Of a stretch of 64,000 bases of DNA, positions 1 through 13,300 are shown in pieces. Origin of the DNA: Toxoplasma gondii ME49 (lineage: Eukaryota > Apicomplexa > Conoidasida > Eucoccidiorida > Sarcocystidae); assembly GCF_000006565.2 (NCBI RefSeq), contig NC_031472.1, positions 530,727 through 594,726 of the forward strand, read 5' to 3'. The translations under genes were made by a program, and so were the position numbers. Every line of letters starts with the position of its first letter. Within the stretch, counting starts at the first letter, position 1. The notes under the pieces were generated by a model that was given only the letters and a program-made list of their open reading frames with translations, did no database searches and was not told the origin of the DNA.

Positions 1-3000
1 CGTAACAGGGACGGCGGCCCCCAAAATACCATCCTTGTCTCATCGAAGAAACACACAGCGGTTGCCACCTAGCGGGACGGTCCATCCGCTCGTTACACCA
101 GGGCGACAGACGAGGGCCCCCCTGCGTCAGTACAGTTTTCTCCTCCCAGGCGAGGTTGCGTGTCAGTCTTCTACTCGAACTGTCGGGCAATCCGACAGAT
201 AGATTATTCACTGTTTCCTTGTCGAGGACACCGCGTGGGTTGCCCCACATGTAACATTCCGCCGCAGAGCGCCAATTCGGAAAATGACCCCTTCTCATAG
301 TTGACCACAACGCTTCGCTTTTGCATGTCGACAATGATCGACAGAGATCGAAATGCCTGCACAGATGCGGCTTTTTCTTACGCGCATTTCAACCGTGGCC
401 ACTAAGCCGAGTACAGCAACCAACGGCTGCGACCCGACAGAGACGCTCCTGCCAGACATCGAGCTCAAGCACTTGACGGTCACACGACACAACTTTCATA
501 AATGTGCCAAGCGTCTTTTTCGTTTTCAGTTCTGTCTGGTCTGCCCCATTACGGCGGAGCGGTTGTTCGGCTGACAAGCCACCGTCGCTTCTATGTCCAC
601 AGCGACAGTCCTGGGGGAGACTGTTCGTAAACCGTCGAAAGTAGTCCCTGGGTAGTCGCCCCTTCGACGAGCACACGCGACACGCCCGTCTTTACCTGTC
701 GTTCCCAAGGACTGGACACAGTTGGTGCGACGCATCACCGCCTGGTGCTCCAGTGCTGCTGGTTGCGCACCGGTAGGAGTCGCCGAACGCGTGGAAACAG
801 TAGGCACTATACCGTACTGTGTCTCCTTTCACCAACTCAGATGTAGGCGAGCAATGTGGCAACGAAATGCAGTCCTGTTAATGTCGCTGCCTCAGACGCC
901 AAACGATAGGCACTGTTGATCTGGGTGTCAGGGCGGAGATGGTAAACCAAACAAGGAGGAACGCAAGAACTGCTATATTGGTGACAACACCCCCTACTGG
1001 TGGTTCCGCAGTCGACGGTCCTGGCGACCCTCGACCCTGTTCTCCAAGAGCTCCTCTCGGTCCATTGACTGCCATCGGCTTGGTGTTCGGGCGATGACAG
1101 AGTGTTTTGGGACGAGACGACCTCGGGATTCAATTTGTAGCCCGGAACCACTGGTGCCCGTTGTTGCGTCTGGTGCTCGTGAGGCGCATGGGCACGTGGG
1201 AAATGCGGTCATCGGCATGACCCATTGGCCGACTTGTAAGAAATTGTACTACGAAATCCGTGTCGGTTCATGCATCCTGTAGAGAAATACCGTAAGGCCC
1301 AAACGACAAGCGTCATAGTGGGGCTGTACATCTTGAATAACTGGACGTCCCAACGAAGCAACTTGTAGTTCGTCGAACCACATCCCAGCACAAAGGCTCG
1401 CTTCATCGGCACATCAAAGGCACCGCGACTCCACCTGCCCGTTTGTGGTTTGGTTGTTTTGAAAAGTGTTTGTTAACGATCAAAGGGTTCTTTGGAACGT
1501 TTCATGAAAACAGGACCGTGCCGTGGGAGACGTCGCCGTTCGGAATTTGCGTTAAAAAACGTGTGACCACGTTAGACCACCACAGTCGGAATGAGGTTGT
1601 TTGTTTTACACCCTGCTTCTGGCAGAAGGCACGCCGGAAAACTTGCCACCATGGGAACACACTGCGCCGATGCATACATCCGTGTCCTAGGAACGGAGTG
1701 CATTGGAGCACAGTGTGCGCCCTCACGGAGACGCGAAGCTGCAGAACAGCTAATCTTCCAGCCTAAAGTGAGAAACTGCTCCTCTGCGGTTGTGCCGTCC
1801 GGCTGTTTTTCATCCAGTTGGCACGAAGGTGGTTGAGGCGTTACCGAGGTTTTACCCTGCCGAAGCTCCTCGCGACTTTGTTCAGGGACGACACTCCAAC
1901 GGCAAACTGCTGAGAAAATAGAGGTTCTCTTTAAAAATAACGATGCAGGTTAGTAGATGTGTGAGATTATTGCTTAGATGGGTGTTTGCAGCAGTTGGGT
2001 AGAGTTATTTAGTGGTTGCCGAACAGATCGCATTGAAGTCGAATTCTATGGTTGCTGTCCGTGGGTAGCGACCGTGTCACGGTCTTCGGTTGCTGGCTGA
2101 ACGCCGTTGGGTAGCTCAAGGTGTCCAGCGAAGAGTTTGTAGGAATTTGTGTTCGCTCCAAACCAGATGAAAGTAGAAGTCAGAAGTTGCGCATCTTGAA
2201 ACAAGCACATTGAACGCTATCCACCCGGGGTTCAACCCGCCCGGTAACCACACGGGCAGGGTCTAATCGCCTCACCACGTGTCTCACTGGACATGCCAGT
2301 TCGGTGAGGATCTGTATCGTAACGGTAGTCTGTTCAATCTGAAGGAAGCAGAACAAAGACAAAACAGTAGATGGTGATCCAAGCGTTTACCCACACTGCT
2401 GGGTTCCGTCAACAGTGGCAATATCTGCCCTCGAGGTCTCCATCGCTTCGGCTGCCTCTACCGTCGCCGCGGACCTTGTGCGGGTGACGGCTAATCTAAC
2501 GACCCCTTTCGGAAACGCCGTGAACTCCCCTGGGCGGTGGAACTGAGTGATACATTGGCACCGTTGCTTGCAGATGGCTGTATGTAATAGGATGAACCCT
2601 ACACGACGCTTCACCTCAAGCGAAAACATTACTGAAATTTGGAGGTTCGTACAATGTTACAAGGCAAGTTTTGTATTGTGGATCGAAAAACGCCTTCCGG
2701 GAGGCTGGTCGGGTAGAGGTCAAGCAAATTCATGTTCTAAGACACTGCCATCTTACCATGATCTTGGCCGGTTATGCCTGTGTGGCACCTTCTCTTCCAG
2801 AAATCCGAAAACAGGAGCAAACTCGTCACCAGCCTTGTCAGGCGTCTCTGTATACGAGCCGAAATGGGTCCGCTTTCTCCTATGTGGTTAGTAAGTGTTT
2901 CCTTTCACGTCGCAGCAAAGCCATGCAACATGTGCCGGCGGTGTGGCCCAGCTGAAGGTGTCCGCGATCACTGGAGGTTCAGTCAGTCCTAGACGATTCC

Positions 3001-6000
3001 TCTTGTGCGAATTTCCGCTCGGGTACTACCATGACACGGATATCAGTACAGAACAACCTTTGATGCCTGCATACACATGACTCAGGCGTCCCTGGAGCAC
3101 AGAAATAGTTAGCAGCGTACTCTATAAGTTAGAGACATGACAGAACTTGTGAGTAATGAGCTTAATCAAGAGCTCCCTTGAAGCGAGGAAACAAGGCGGT
3201 CCAGAGACAGCAATATACAGACGAAGCCCTCTTTCTTTGGTGTGAACTTTTTAGCTGACTCCAGTCTGCCTTTCTATTGATCAGGACGCTTTCCACGATG
3301 TGTCAGTATATGTGGCACGGTTTTACCAAAAAGGGGGTCGCAGAGCGCCACTCTTATTCATAGCTTCTACGAGGTGAAAACATCGTTGTCATGGTGGAGC
3401 GCTCTGTGTAAATTCAAGATGCTACGCTACTTGAAACCGCCAGTGGATGCGTAAAGGCAGGGGATGCTTTGTTCGGGACAGGTTCATGTAGCTTGACGCC
3501 ACTAGTTCCTGTAGCAGACTACCACTGGCCAGAGAAGGTCCACCTGTAGTGCTGCCTCTCGGCTGACGTCTCAGAATACAGAACAATATTTATTCTATTA
3601 TCAGTGTGACCAGGCCTCTCCATGAGCTCCTCCGGACGTTTGCATTACCGCTGGCGACCAGGAATTTGAAGAACAAGAAACATGTCCGAGTGCGCTTGTG
3701 AATCTGTTTTTCCTGATGAGTACAAGAGAGACACGGGTGAAGGGATACATACTTTACCATCCACACCGTGTTGTGAACCAGAAATAGAAACCTTTGCAAT
3801 CGGAAAAGTAATTTGTCGGGGCCTCACAGTTGATGAGAAAAGGAGTTACCGGACAGCCTCTTAGCAGAACACGCCGCCGTTAAAGTGAACCATTACCGTC
3901 AACTGTGGACGACCCCCGGAATGGATCTGGTGGTAGTGCGAATAAAATCTTCTTCGGGCTAGTGTACTGCTGGAGGAGTCTGTAGCCAATTCTTTTCGCG
4001 TATGGAAGGGGCGTTAAGCGGAAGTTCTGTGTACGCCCAGTTCACCCAGTCTCACTATCAGTCTGCGTCAACACGGTCCTGCGAAAAATGCCAGAGTCCA
4101 TCTGGCGATGTGCTACTTCGGTTTGTCTTGTGATTCTCCTACGTCTGCACTGGAACAACGTAAGAAGTAATATCATGTTCGAGTCTGCCAAGCGTGACCG
4201 ACGAAGGTGAAGCACGGGCAATAACAATTTATGAAACCATGAAAAAAAAACATGCCAAAGTGGGGTTTTCTGCCGTCGGCAGTCCGGACCTTTGCCAGTC
4301 GTGCGCTGAGTGCAGCCAGGTCGCGTCCGTTTCACTGCCTGCCCGTAAAAAGCGGCATCTTAGCCTACCCCACATCGCTCATCATGACCTGTTGCGGTCA
4401 AAATGAGTCCGGGTAGCACTGAGTAAATACAGGCAGAATGCTTTGTTTCGACTAAGCAGTAGATCGGACGTCCTATACTCCACTTGAAGTGAGAAATGGG
4501 CTGTACAGCAGAAGATGGCTGCTAAAGCGTACCGATTGGTCTACTACCGTATGATGGAACATAAGCTTCGCCTGTCCCTTTCCGACTAAGTCTTTTTTAT
4601 GAGTCGGCACTTTCTCCTGTCTCCCTTAAAACATGCGGGTCGCAGAAATCTGCCCGAGTGCATACTCAGAGAGAAGGGACACGTAGTCCGGTGCATAGGC
4701 GGATGTCGTCGCCCTCGAGATACCTGAAAACAGATTCGAATCCGGGCCTGCAAAAGAGAAATATTAGTCCGAAGAAACAGCGACACTTGCACAGCTCTAG
4801 ATCTACGTCAAGGCAAGGCTGCAGCTTCGCGCTGCGGTGTCCATGAAACCGCGAGATTGACTGGTAGTGCAGTGCGCACACTGTGGTTGCACTTACATAT
4901 CATAAAGACACTTTGAAACACAACTTTATAAAACCTCTATACCTATACAAACTCCGCATGAGCGCCTCGATGGTCCAGAATGGCGACGCAGCGTAACACC
5001 CGCGTGGCTGCCGTCGTACGCCACCATCTGAGAGTTGGGCATAACGGAGAAAGGTTAGCTTCCCTTCCACGGTGATGTTTACCCTCGTCATCTTACCCTG
5101 GTTTCACATCGAAAATTCTACGTCTTTCTTGACAGTCTAAAACATCAGACAAGCAGCAATGAAGGAGTGAGCGCCCCAGTGGCTCCTCGGGGGGATGTGT
5201 AAAGGCGTACCAGCGTAGCACCTTTGCGGAGGTTGGAGTGAGCCAACTGTGACCCACTTGATCGGACTGCACTCAGAATTAATCCACCTTTCCCTTCCGC
5301 CAACGACGCGCGAGAAACAGCTAGCATTCCTTGCGAGGTGACACAAGGCTACGGCGGCTGAATGTTGGATAAAAGGGCGCTATTCGTGAAGTGACAATCG
5401 TCGCGTGTCTCCGTTAGAGCGAGTAGGCCGTCTCCGCTAATCCATCATACTTGACCTTCAGGTGGGCTGTTTGCGTTTGCACACCAGGTCCCATCCATCA
5501 GCTCTAGTTCCTACTGCACGTAAGGGTGAAGGGGGGGGGGGGGGGAGGGGTTTGTAGGTCCTCTGCGGATCCAAGCTTCCGTCGTCGACCTCGGGACATC
5601 GAAAACGTCCACATCCTCCGTCCTTCGGTTCTCATCGTCACCCGTGTGTATGTCTCTTCACCCAGCTCGCAAACGAATTGAACGCCATTGTCCCGGTGTT
5701 CATCCCGCGTTGCATGCATCAGGGGGGCCCGGCAAGACGACGTCAGGAGAGTGATGCTATGGGTGGTAAATGACTTCAGCAATCCACGCAGCGCAACCAA
5801 CAGATACATGGAGGCAAATGACGCAAAACTGTAACGAGCTACACGAGGTCCTAACAGTATTTGCGATGCTCGAGAGGCTGTCGCCGTTCCCCTCCCCTGA
5901 TCTTTCACGCTGTCGCCAACCGGCAGCCTCATCGATCAGATCAGATTGTGTGTCCTTGCGGCAGTCGTTCCGGTGCCCTTGTTCCGGCATCCTGATTCTT

Positions 6001-7314
6001 GCTGTGCGCAGCTATTCTCTTCTCGGGGAATGTCATAGGGAAGAGCGTATAAATCAATGGAGACAAATACAATAAGTTAAATCACGAACCCTCCCAGCCT
6101 CAGTCGTGTCTTTGACCCCTCGCTACAGCGACCGTTATCAATGGGAATCGCGCGCAGCAAGTCGCGTGCCTGGGACAAGAACTTGCACACACTGTTGGGC
6201 AAGTGCTTGCGTTGTTAAATGGCAATCTCTCGCTGGCGTTCCTGTAGTGGGATTACGGGCGAAATTATATCTGGGGACGCAACACCTCGAAGGAAAGGTG
6301 CTGTCCACGCAGGCCCGGGATGAGTCATACGGGTACTCTCTCTACGCGACGAGAAGATCCGGCGATATTTCCGCTTTCCCACTCCAGTCAAATCACTGTT
6401 CTTTCCTCCTAACGCCTTAATAGGCTTGTGGCTTTTCTTTGTCGTCAAAAGGGTCGATATTGCTGAGTCTTTTTTGCACGAGGATCACCTTGAACAGGTG
6501 TACGTACACCTACCGATGCAGAACCAATGGTAGGGTTAAGGCCACGGGAGTTTTCACCATCTTTTTTCCATGTTGAGAGACACGGAGTTTCTTTCTTGGT
6601 TTCTCTGCGTTCACACCGGAAATACAAGGACGCCAAGCGCCCCTGATCGTCGTGCTGCACCCTCCGCGGTTCCCGTTCGTGAAGTCAACATCAACGCTCC
6701 AGACGCCGTTACCCACTTCCGTTGCTTTCCAACGCTTGATGACGTGTCTGGTTTCTTGCTTCCAGCGCGTGTTGTGGTTTTAGTCAAGCCCTGATTTAGA
6801 GGGACACCTCTGTTCTTTTTTCTCTTCTTTGGTGACCCTTTCCGGTTAGTCACCTTTGTTGCTCTCTTTCTTACGTCTCGGACGCTGCACAATCACGTTA
6901 AACAGTAATCCTCCGTGAATACGATTGAGCGTCCTCTTCATCAGCGGTGTCGTCGTTTTCGACTTCTCCACTGTAACCATAGATCGTTTCCCTCATGTCG
7001 CTTTAACAGAGAGAAAAGGTGCTGCACCCACGCTTGTAGAAAACTTGCGAGTTTAGGCGCCTTTTTTATTCGTACATTTGAAAACCACTTTCGAACTCCG
7101 ATTCGTTTCATTGTTTCGTTTGCGACTTTGTCTTCGCTTCTGTCTCCTCTCTGGCGTATTTTACTTAGCACAGATATCTTCTGAGGGCCTCCAATTCTCG
7201 CTTGTTTTTCTTCTTCGTCTGCGTACCGCTCGCCTGTCTGCTTATTTGTTTTCCTTCTTCGCGCGTTCCTTTCGTTGGCCTACACCTCTTCTTTTCTGCG
7301 TTTCGGTTCTGGCA
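1..7314. other. Gene-poor intergenic DNA plus probable 5' leader of the giant gene
   Basis: I see no gene here that I can support. Open frames are short, many rely on non-ATG starts, and none continues across plausible splice sites into another open frame. The composition is mixed, without the long pyrimidine-rich introns and Ser/Ala-rich exons that mark coding DNA further right. From about 6900 onward the + strand becomes pyrimidine-rich, as expected for a 5' leader, and the reading frame of the downstream gene stays open back to 7078 without an earlier ATG. A 15-G homopolymer lies at 5531-5545. Confidence 0.6.
5531..5545. repeat. Poly-G homopolymer (G15)
   Basis: Fifteen consecutive G, then a single A and four more G. 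It lies in non-coding DNA with no neighbouring gene. Runs like this are prone to length variation and sequencing error, so the exact count is uncertain. Confidence 0.85.
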
Positions 7315-10300
7315 ATGACAGCACCTCCAGTGTCGGTGGCGCCTGGCGCCCCGTCCCCTCCTGCACCCTATTTTCCTGCTTCTCTCGTGCCTGCTACTGC
7401 CGCCTCTCACCTCCAAGCTGCTGTTCGCCTGATTCAAGAAGCACAAGCTCTACACCAGCTGCCTGCGCTCTCTGCGCAAGACAACGTGGGGAAAGAGAAA
7501 GAGAAGGTGCACTCCCAGTCGAACGAGATGTTGCCTGTACGCGTGAGTTTTCTGTGTAGCTCGGCTCTGAAACACTTGGAGGCGTGTGGACTGCCTTTCT
7601 ATGATGTGTTTGATGAACGAGGTGGGAGGGGAGGTAGATCGGCTTCACGAAGGAAGGACGGAGAAGAGCGAGACACAAATAACGAGAGACTCCTCTCGCC
7701 CAGGGACGCATCTCGAGGCTGCCTCCTCGGTTTCCAAGCGCTTGTGCTCCTTGCTGAAGCGATGAGAAGTCTCGGCAAAGACAGGGAGGCTGTAGGGTGC
7801 TACACTGAGTCATTCAACTGGATTTCGGAGGCAATGCCGGTGCAGCAGAGAGCCCATGCACTGTATCGGGCAGCGTCGGTCATGATGGACGTGCGTGGCG
7901 ATCTCGACAGGCAGAGAAGGAAGAGAGAAGAACAGTCACAGGCAAGGCTTTCAAGGGGGGATTCCGTCTCTTCTACATCTGCTGTCGCGTCTCCCACGCA
8001 GTCCTCGGCTGTCGCAGCCGGTCAACGAGAAAAAGGCAGAGGAAGAAAGAGAAAATCTACGGCCTCGGCTGCTCAATCTCTCACCTTCTCGGATTCGTCT
8101 GTAGACGGCGGGGCGCTGCCTGCACTTGTCGGTTTATCGAAGGTCAGTGACGAGGTATCGAGAAAACGGGAGGCGACGAATGATATGAACGAAGCGCAGC
8201 TGTCAACAGCGGAAAAAACGAGGAGACAGCGTGTTGTATGCAGCCGCCTTCGCCTCGCAAGTATTCTCTCACCCCAGCAGAGACCCACGTTGTCTGTGAC
8301 TGACGGAGAGAGCTTAAGATATTGCCGCCGAGCCCTAGAGTATGCCCTTCTTCTTCAGCCTAACCACGCGGGAGCCAGCGCCAGGCTGGTCAAGGTCCTT
8401 CTTCTTCTAGGTGATTTTGGCTCTGCTGCTCATGCCCTCAAGTATTCTCTTTCTCTAGGCTTAAGTGCATCAGGTGGTCGCTCTGCCTCCAAAATTCGAT
8501 GGCTCCTAAGGGCGCTCGGGAGCACAGTAATTGAAGGGAGGAACGAGCATGACAGAGAGCGACAGCAATACATAACGGAGAGGAAGGCAGATGGAAGGGG
8601 ACAGGCTGAGGCAGAAGTGAACAAGGCCGATGTCAACAGAGAACGAAGGATGATGATGGGTCCGGCAGATTTGACAGGCGGAGAGAAAAATGAAGAAGAA
8701 CACATGGAGAATATCTTCCACATGCAGTTCCTAAGACAGGATAGAATACGAATTCATAGGCAACTCGAGGAATTACAGAGAGAAGGTGAGCGATAGAGAA
8801 AGCGAAACATGTCGATCCCTATGTCGCGCGTACACTGTGACGCTTGTTAGTCTGTCCGCGTGAACGCATTTCTCTTTTGTTTCTCTTCATGGTCTCTTTC
8901 GTTGTTCTTGGTTTCTCCTTTCTCTCACCTCTTGATATTTCTTGTCACATGCCGTGGCTCTTGCGCTTTGATGTTGCTGTTTCGACTGCTATGGAAGTCT
9001 TCTGACTTTGTCGTTTCTTTTTTGACTTTCTGTTTCATTCCATATCTATGTCCTTTCGTCTTCCTTCATTACCTTTCACGCCTTCTGCCCGTCATTCTCT
9101 CCATCCCAGTTATAGCGCGTCGGCATTCTCGTTTTCTCATAAGTTTTTTACAAACATCAGCTTTACATGTCCGTCGCTTCGTTGCTTCCTGTTTGATGCC
9201 TTCGCTTCTTTGTATGCTCTCATTTGTCTCTTCTGTCTTGTTTCTTCTGTGTCACCAGTTCCCTCTCTCTTCCGCTCCACTTTGTTTCCAGACGCCAGTG
9301 TTCTGTCTCACGCCCGGATGTCTTCTTCTTCCATGCCAATCTCTCTTTCTCTTCCTCCTTCCCCTTCGGTGTCATCTCATGAGGAGGACCCTCGTGGCGT
9401 TTTCACTCTCCTCACATTCCTCTACAATATTATCCTGGCCGTGGATGAGGCACTAGAAGTCGACAGCGGAACCGCAGCGCCTTTTTCCAAGTACGTGACG
9501 GTTTTCTTCCTCCTGCATCTTTCTCTGTCACCTTCCTCTAGGTCACTTCATTGTCCCCTCTTGCCTCATCACGAGCACGTTTCGTGCCATCTATGACATT
9601 GGGTGGGACAAGGTTTCCCCGAATGAGCAAGTAGAGGGAACCGTCGCTGTGGACGGCAGTGGGTTCACTCAAAAGACTAAGCGGTGTCGATTTCGTTTTG
9701 TACGTTTCCAGCTTCTCTTTAGACTCTGCGATTCCGGGAATTCGGCGTCTGGTAGTCGTGGTCGCGGATGTTTTTCCTTGGAACCAGGTCTCGGTTCACG
9801 CCTTCACGCACATATTTGCGTGTGTCTGAGGTGGTTCTGACTTACTGTCGGCTTTTGTTCCATTTTATCTGTCTTCTTGACCTTCTTCCAGCCCGCCTGC
9901 GACTCCCGCGCTCTGCCGCATGGTCACCGTGTCGCGGGCATCTTCTCCGCTTCCTGTGCCAAAGCTCGTGGAACGCCAGTTGAGTGAAGCGACTCGCCAG
10001 CTCGCGGAGATCTTTTCTCCGTTTTATTCTGGCCTTTCTCGCGCTGCCACGTCGTCTGTCTCTCCTGGCGGGGGTTGTAGTTCTCCGTGCCCTGCGGCTG
10101 TGCCACCCCCGCGGCCGCCAGCAAAGGCGCTGGCGTCTCGGCAGGGCGGCGAAAACGAGGGCTTCACACACTCGGGCTTGCCACAAGTTCTCGAAGAGAA
10201 GGGAAAGCGGGGCGCTTGCGTGCCTGAGTCCCCGCAAACGTCCCTAGCGTTCCCTTCGAGTGGGAACTCTTCGCGGAAGCGAAGGGATACCCACGTGGGT

Positions 10301-13300
10301 CGTGCCCAGCACCAGCAGAGACAGCTGCTGCTTCTGCAACAACAACAGCAGCGTAGCAGGAATCGTTTGCGCCAGGAAAAGCCCCGCCGACTCAAGTTTT
10401 TGCACGAGTGCGACACAGCCGTAAGTCAGCTTCCGTTTGCTTTCTGGAAGGCCTTCGGCAGACTCATGCGCGTTCCCCACACACACGTCCCCTCCTGCAT
10501 GCCCTTTGCCTCCTACGAGCACATGGATGCTCTGGAGCAAGTGTGGGGGGACGCCTGGGCGCTCTCCCAGCTCAGGAGCTCGGGGCTGAGCTACAAGATT
10601 CTTCACGCCAACGCCACAGCGGCGGCCTTCGCCCTCGCTGGAAAGTCTGGATCCGGAGAGAGGGGAGAAAGCAGATCGAAGACCGGAGGCAGGCGAGATG
10701 GGAGGGGCAGCGGCAGTGCAAAGGCTAAAGACCGCAGCAAGGCTGAGTGGACGAAAGGTGTGGGGACTGTGTGTGGAGAGGGTGTCGCCGCGTCGGGCGG
10801 GGATAGCGGAATCGGGAAAGAGAGCGGTAAAGATGCGGAAGACGAAATTGAGAGCAAGAATGAGAAGGGAAAAGAAGGCCTAGCACAGGAGAGAGGAGAG
10901 CCCAGGGGTACGAAAGTGAATGAAAAGACAGGAAGCGTAGCGACTCCTAGCCAAGACCCAGCTGGACCCGAGCCTGGAGAGAAAGGCGCCAGTACACAGG
11001 CACATAATGCGCAAGACAACGTCAAAACAGCAGCCAAGACGAGCTCGGCAACGGCAGCGGCACGAGGAGCGCTCCAGGGCGTCATCGCAGCCGCCACTGG
11101 GGTCGCAGGGGCGGCCTCAGGAGCGCCCTCGCTTCAATGGGCCCTGTGGCAACTTCAGAGTGCGATGGAAGGAGGAACGTAAGACCCGCAAAAGCACTTG
11201 CGAGTTCGCAACCTCACTCTGTAGCGTGGGGGAAAATGGCGTCTCAGAGAGATGAAAGCAGATTTGCAGCACGTTTGAAATGCCGAGGACGGCGAGATGC
11301 ATGGGGATAGGGCCGCATACTTCTCACTTCACATCACGTGTGTACATCGACTTTGCTCTTGTCATATGCTTTGTTCCTTGCTTTTTTCAGACAGAATAGC
11401 TTGTGCGAGAGCAGTGGGACTACAACCCCCGCCACGAGGGAGGAGTCTGACGCATTGTATCTCTGCGCAGGTGACACAACCCAGGAAGGAAAAGATGCAA
11501 GGAAGAGTGCTGGAGAAGCAGGGACAGTGAAAGAAAGAGGCGAGAGGAAGGAAATGGGGCCTGGGCTTGGTCTTCTTCTGACAAAACGAGCACAAGAGCA
11601 AGTCCTCGACGCGATCGAGAAGGCACTCGGAGGTGTCGACGCATCTGAGCAAGGAAGGGTGGCGAAGGAAGTCCCTCTTCTTGTTGTGCTCTTGCGGGTA
11701 AGGGGGAGGGGGACAAACCAAGAGAATTGGAGGTCGTTCGGTGCTGACATACAAGCAAAGGAGCGAGAACGTGTCTTAGAGAGGACGAGAAGGAACCAAG
11801 GCGTAGGGGTAGAGAAAGCCAAGGTATAAAAATGTGCTTGTTGTGCGTTCCAAATATCGTTATGCTCTTCTCGCCATCGCGTCTTCGCTTTCCTGTGCGC
11901 TTGCAATCACTGTGCATCATCGGTTCTTTTGTGTCCACTTTCCTGACATGTTTCTCCCAGGTTATCGAAGCTCTCATCTCTACTCGCTCGTTATGGCAAC
12001 TGACTCCCTATGGTCTCTGCGGCTCAGCGTCGGTATCATGTATCTCCTCTTCACACCGTTCATCTTCCTTCTCGTCGACGCTGACACCTGTAGCAGTGAG
12101 CTGCTTGCTGTCCTCCTTCATAAGCGAGGGAACTCGCCGACTTGCTTTGGCGTCTTCCCTCTTCTTTTCGCGGTTTTCATCCTTCCTCGGAAGCGGGAAA
12201 GAAGACCGAAGCACATTGGGGGAGGAAGGCAAAGGACAAGCGACAGGGGTCCTGGTTAAGGTGGAGGAGGCGGCGAACGGGGGCCGAGCGAACGATTCTA
12301 CCACGGGGAACATGGGGAGTAAACAGGGGTTTTGGTGGCACCTTGAGTGGTCTACACTGCAGCGCCTCTCTGCCCTGTCTCCTTCCAAGGGTGTGTCCTC
12401 GGCCGTCAGAGAGACTGCGCGCGTGCTGCTTGTTGACTGGCTTGGAGTCCCGGTACCTATTGAGGATAGTCTGAAAGAGAATCAAACGCCGTGGAAGAAA
12501 AATTCAGGGAAAGACAGAAAGAAGCTTGTGGGTTCTCCTCACTTGTGTCTCCAAATCGCTGCCTGTCTCTTGTCCGCCGCGGCGGGCCAAGCCCCGTACG
12601 TTTGGTCAGACGTGCCCGACAACGATGCAGAAGTGCAAGAAAAAGGAGATACATATCCTGTGTCACCCCTTTCGAAATCGTTATCTCCGTCTGTGTCCTC
12701 GTGTCACCCTTTCGGTGTCAAGATCTTCCACCTTTCTCAACTGAAGGAGTTGCTGGACGTCGCTGGTGAGTGCTTGTACACGGCAGCGGCCTCCCAAGAA
12801 ATGGAGGAGAGGGCGAACGTGAATGACGAAAGCGGGGGAAGAAGGAAAGAGGGAGATGCCCGATGTGGAGACGCTGGGAAAGAGGGTGAGAAGGCAAAGC
12901 AGGATGCAAGCCTTCGTTTCTATCAGCTGCTGAAGAAACTGCTCGCCTGGCTCGCTCTGCTTCAGCGCCAACTCGGCGCCGCCCTTGGAGCCAGCGGGCA
13001 AACTGAGTCAGGTGAAAAGTTGCTTTATTCTCTTCCAGGTGACTCTGGAGAGGGTGCGACCGGAGCCTTAGCTGCGATCATGCTTCTCGCCGATCTCCAT
13101 GACGAAGAAGAAAGACCATGGGGAGATGTTGTGGGGCGATATCACGAGAGAGAGCAAGCGGACAGTCCTGGGAACCAGGATGGAAAGGAAGAAGAAAACA
13201 CAGGCGCTTCCGATGTGGTTGACCGTAAGAGGACGGCGGCCGCGCTGAAGCAGGCGACGACCCTTTCTCACCCTGCTTTGAGCGAGCAGAAAGTAGACTT

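Noticed and set aside
4725..4760. TTCGAATC motif resembling a tRNA T loop
   Set aside because: The flanking bases do not form a T stem and no cloverleaf is possible on either strand.
8860..9596. Overlapping open frames of 182-198 codons on +
   Set aside because: They are rich in Ser/Leu/Phe because the intron is pyrimidine-rich. Only the part 9292-9490 is in phase as an exon.
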